From positions 1,923,001 through 1,987,000 of the forward strand of contig NZ_AP028664.1 of assembly GCF_041154455.1 (NCBI RefSeq): 64,000 bases of DNA, given 5' to 3'. The notes under the pieces were generated by a model. It ran no database searches. It was not told the origin of the DNA and worked only from the letters and a program-made list of their open reading frames with translations. Source of the stretch: Variovorax sp. V213. GTDB lineage: Bacteria; Pseudomonadota; Gammaproteobacteria; Burkholderiales; Burkholderiaceae_C. Of the stretch, positions 61,850 through 64,000 are shown piece by piece. The stretch's first letter is position 1. Every line of letters starts with the position of its first letter. The translations under genes were made by a program, and so were the position numbers.

Positions 61850-64000
61850 ATGTTTGTTCATCTGCGCCTGCACACCGAGTTTTCCGTCGTCGACGGCACC
61901 AACCGAATCGACGAAGTGGTCAAGGCTGCCGCTGCCGACAAGCAGCCCGCGCTCGCCATCACCGACCTGAACAACCTGTTCGGGGCGGTCAAGTTCTACA
62001 AGCAGGGGCGAGGCAAGGGCGTCAAGCCGGTCATCGGCGCCGAGATCTTCATCGAGGGGCTGGGCAAGGAGCCCGGCGTGCTCACGCGCATCGTGCTGCT
62101 GGTGCAGAACATGGAAGGCTACCTGCACCTGTCCGAGCTGCTGGCACGCGCCTGGACGCAGAACGTGGGCCGGGGCCAGTCGCAGGCCGCCTGCAAGCTC
62201 GAATGGCTCGAAGAATTGCAAGGCGGGCTGATTGCGCTTTCGGGCGCGCAGGCCGGCCCGCTGGGGCGCCACTGCTGCAAGGGCAGGAAGAACGCGCTGG
62301 CGAGCTGGCGCTGCAGCTGGCCGGAATGTTCCCGCACCGCTTCTACATCGAACTGCAGCGCGCAGGCCGTCCCGAGGACGAGGCGCATGTGATTGCCGCC
62401 GTGAAGCTCGCGGCGCGGCTGCGCCTGCCGGTGGTCGCGACGCATCCGGTGCAGTTTGCCGAACGCCAGGACTACGAGGCGCACGAGGCGCGCGTCTGTA
62501 TCTCGGAAGGTGAAATCCTCGGCAACCCGCGCCGGGTGCGCAAGTTCACCGAGGAGCAGTACTTCAAGTCGAGCGCCGAGATGGAAGCGCTCTTTGCCGA
62601 CGTGCCGAGCGCTCTCGCCAACACGGTCGAGATTGCCAAGCGCTGCAACCTGACGCTGGTGCTCGGCAAGCCGCAGCTGCCCGACTTTCCGACGCCCTTC
62701 GTCAGCGAAGGCGTTCGCATGCCGATCGACGAGTTTTTCCGCCAGGAGTCGTTTGAAGGCCTGGAAGCGCGTCTTGCGCATCTTTACCCCGACGTCGCCA
62801 AGCGCGATGCCGAGCGGCCGCGCTATGTGGAGCGCCTCGAGTTCGAGATCAACACGATCCTGAACATGGGCTTCCCCGGCTACTTCCTGATCGTGGGCGA
62901 CTTCATCAAGTGGGCCAAGAACAACGGCTGTCCGGTGGGTCCGGGCCGGGGCTCGGGCGCGGGCTCGCTGGTGGCCTATGCGCTGAAGATCACCGACCTC
63001 GATCCGCTCGAATACAAGCTGCTGTTCGAACGTTTCCTGAACCCCGAGCGCGTCTCGATGCCCGACTTCGACATCGACTTCTGCCAGGGCAACCGCGACC
63101 GCGTGATCGACTACGTGAAGGACAAGTACGGCCGCGACGCGGTGAGCCAGATCGCGACCTTCGGAACGATGGCCGCGCGCGCCGCCATTCGCGACGTGGG
63201 CCGCGTGCTGGACATGAGCTACATGTTCTGCGACGGCATCAGCAAGCTGATTCCGAACAAGCCGGGCCAGCCCGTCACGATCCAGTATCCGCCGGACCCG
63301 AAGGTGGAAGGCGACAAGAACAACTACGCCATCGAGATGGAGCCGCAGCTCGCGGCCCGCATCGAGAAGGAAGAAGAAGTGCGCATGCTGGTCGAGCTGG
63401 CGCAAAAGCTCGAAGGCATGACCCGCAACATCGGCATGCACGCGGGCGGCGTGCTGATTGCGCCCGGCAAGCTCACCGACTTTTGCCCGCTGTACCAGCA
63501 GCCTGGCAGCGACTCGGCCGTGAGCCAGTACGACAAGGACGACGTGGAGGCCATCGGCCTCGTGAAGTTCGACTTTCTGGGCCTCGCCACGCTCACCATC
63601 CTCGAGATTGCGAAAGAGTTCATCGTCAAGCGCCACAAGGGCCAGGAGAACTTCGCGTACGAGAACATCAAGCTGGACGACCGCGAAACCTACAAGCTGT
63701 TTTCCGAGGGCAAGACGGAAGCGGTGTTCCAGTTTGAAAGCCGCGGCATGCAGGGCATGCTGAAGGACGCGCGGCCGACGCGGTTGGAGGACCTGATCGC
63801 GCTCAACGCACTCTACCGCCCGGGCCCGATGGACCTGATTCCGAGCTTCGTGGCACGCAAGCACGGCCGCGAAGAGGTGGAGTATCCGCACCCGGCCGTG
63901 GCCGAGATGCTGTCCGAAACCTACGGGATCATGGTCTACCAGGAACAGGTGATGCAGACCGCGCAGATCCTGGGCGGCTACTCGCTCGGCGGCGCCGACC
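61850..64000 (+). CDS. dnaE: DNA polymerase III alpha subunit, frameshifted and cut by the window end
   Basis: The start MFVHLRLHTEFSVVDG opens the PHP domain. The frame is normal to about residue 140 (LIALSGAQAGPLG), after which it loses similarity and stops at 62,392. A second frame resumes the family sequence from 62,272 (LLQGQEE, then RFYIELQRAG) to the window end, with the polymerase catalytic acids in MPDFDIDFC, the GPGRGSGAGSLVAYAL motif and IGMHAGGVLIA. One base is missing at about 62,268-62,270: the expected reading is GGG CGC GCA CTG but the sequence has GGGCGCCACTG. dnaE is essential, so a sequencing error, or a second copy elsewhere, is more likely than real loss. The 3' third lies outside the window. 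Confidence 0.93.

Noticed and set aside
62255..62280. Programmed ribosomal frameshift in dnaE
   Set aside because: There is no slippery heptamer or obvious stimulatory structure, and a single missing base in a GCGCGC-like run explains the break more simply.

Overview
The window is GC-rich and its gene content (alaS with a 2-dehydropantoate reductase gene, a urea/short-amide ABC transporter with formamidase and FmdB, tcuAB, MocR and LysR regulators, pirins) fits a betaproteobacterium of the Comamonadaceae, most likely a Variovorax-type organism. That assignment is an inference from gene families and order, not a database result.

Region 1 (about 316-13,833) is an integrated element inserted in the 3' end of a tRNA-Gly(CCC) gene. 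An exact 18-bp direct repeat marks both ends (316-333 and 13,816-13,833). From the tRNA inward, on the minus strand, it carries a P4-type tyrosine integrase, an AlpA-like regulator, a small unknown gene, a primase/VapE-type helicase, small DNA-binding and unknown genes joined by ATGA overlaps, a phage tape-measure protein of about 990 residues, and an excisionase-like gene near the far end. I see no capsid, portal, terminase, lysis or other recognisable tail gene. The element therefore looks like a phage satellite or a remnant that kept one tail gene. It is the most unusual part of the window. The 315 bases beyond its outer end hold a broken methyltransferase gene.

Region 2 (14,068-29,117) is chromosomal: a ferritin-like protein, alaS, a panE-like gene with an apparent 3' frameshift, dadA, a secreted M1 aminopeptidase lipoprotein with a small partner lipoprotein, two solute-binding proteins, an AraC regulator with an EamA exporter, a histidine kinase and a low-complexity exported protein.

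Region 3 (29,173-40,291) is a nitrogen-acquisition locus. A LuxR-type response regulator and a giant NCS1-permease/zinc-cluster/histidine-kinase/receiver fusion are divergent from urtABCDE-fmdA-fmdB. A coherent model is that the fusion protein senses a urea- or amide-like compound and controls uptake and hydrolysis of short amides.

Region 4 (40,439-64,000) holds a small exported protein, a methyltransferase, a GH3 beta-glucosidase, tcuAB with a LysR regulator, a class II aldolase plus HD-domain oxygenase-like pair next to a Crp-family regulator, a branched-chain-type binding protein, a cupin/epimerase pair with a divergent MocR regulator, trmB and gluQ, an FAD amine-oxidase-like protein, a LysR-linked redox group (two pirins, DoxX, flavodoxin), trhO, and the 5' part of dnaE. 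dnaE carries a one-base frameshift near 62,268 and runs off the window.
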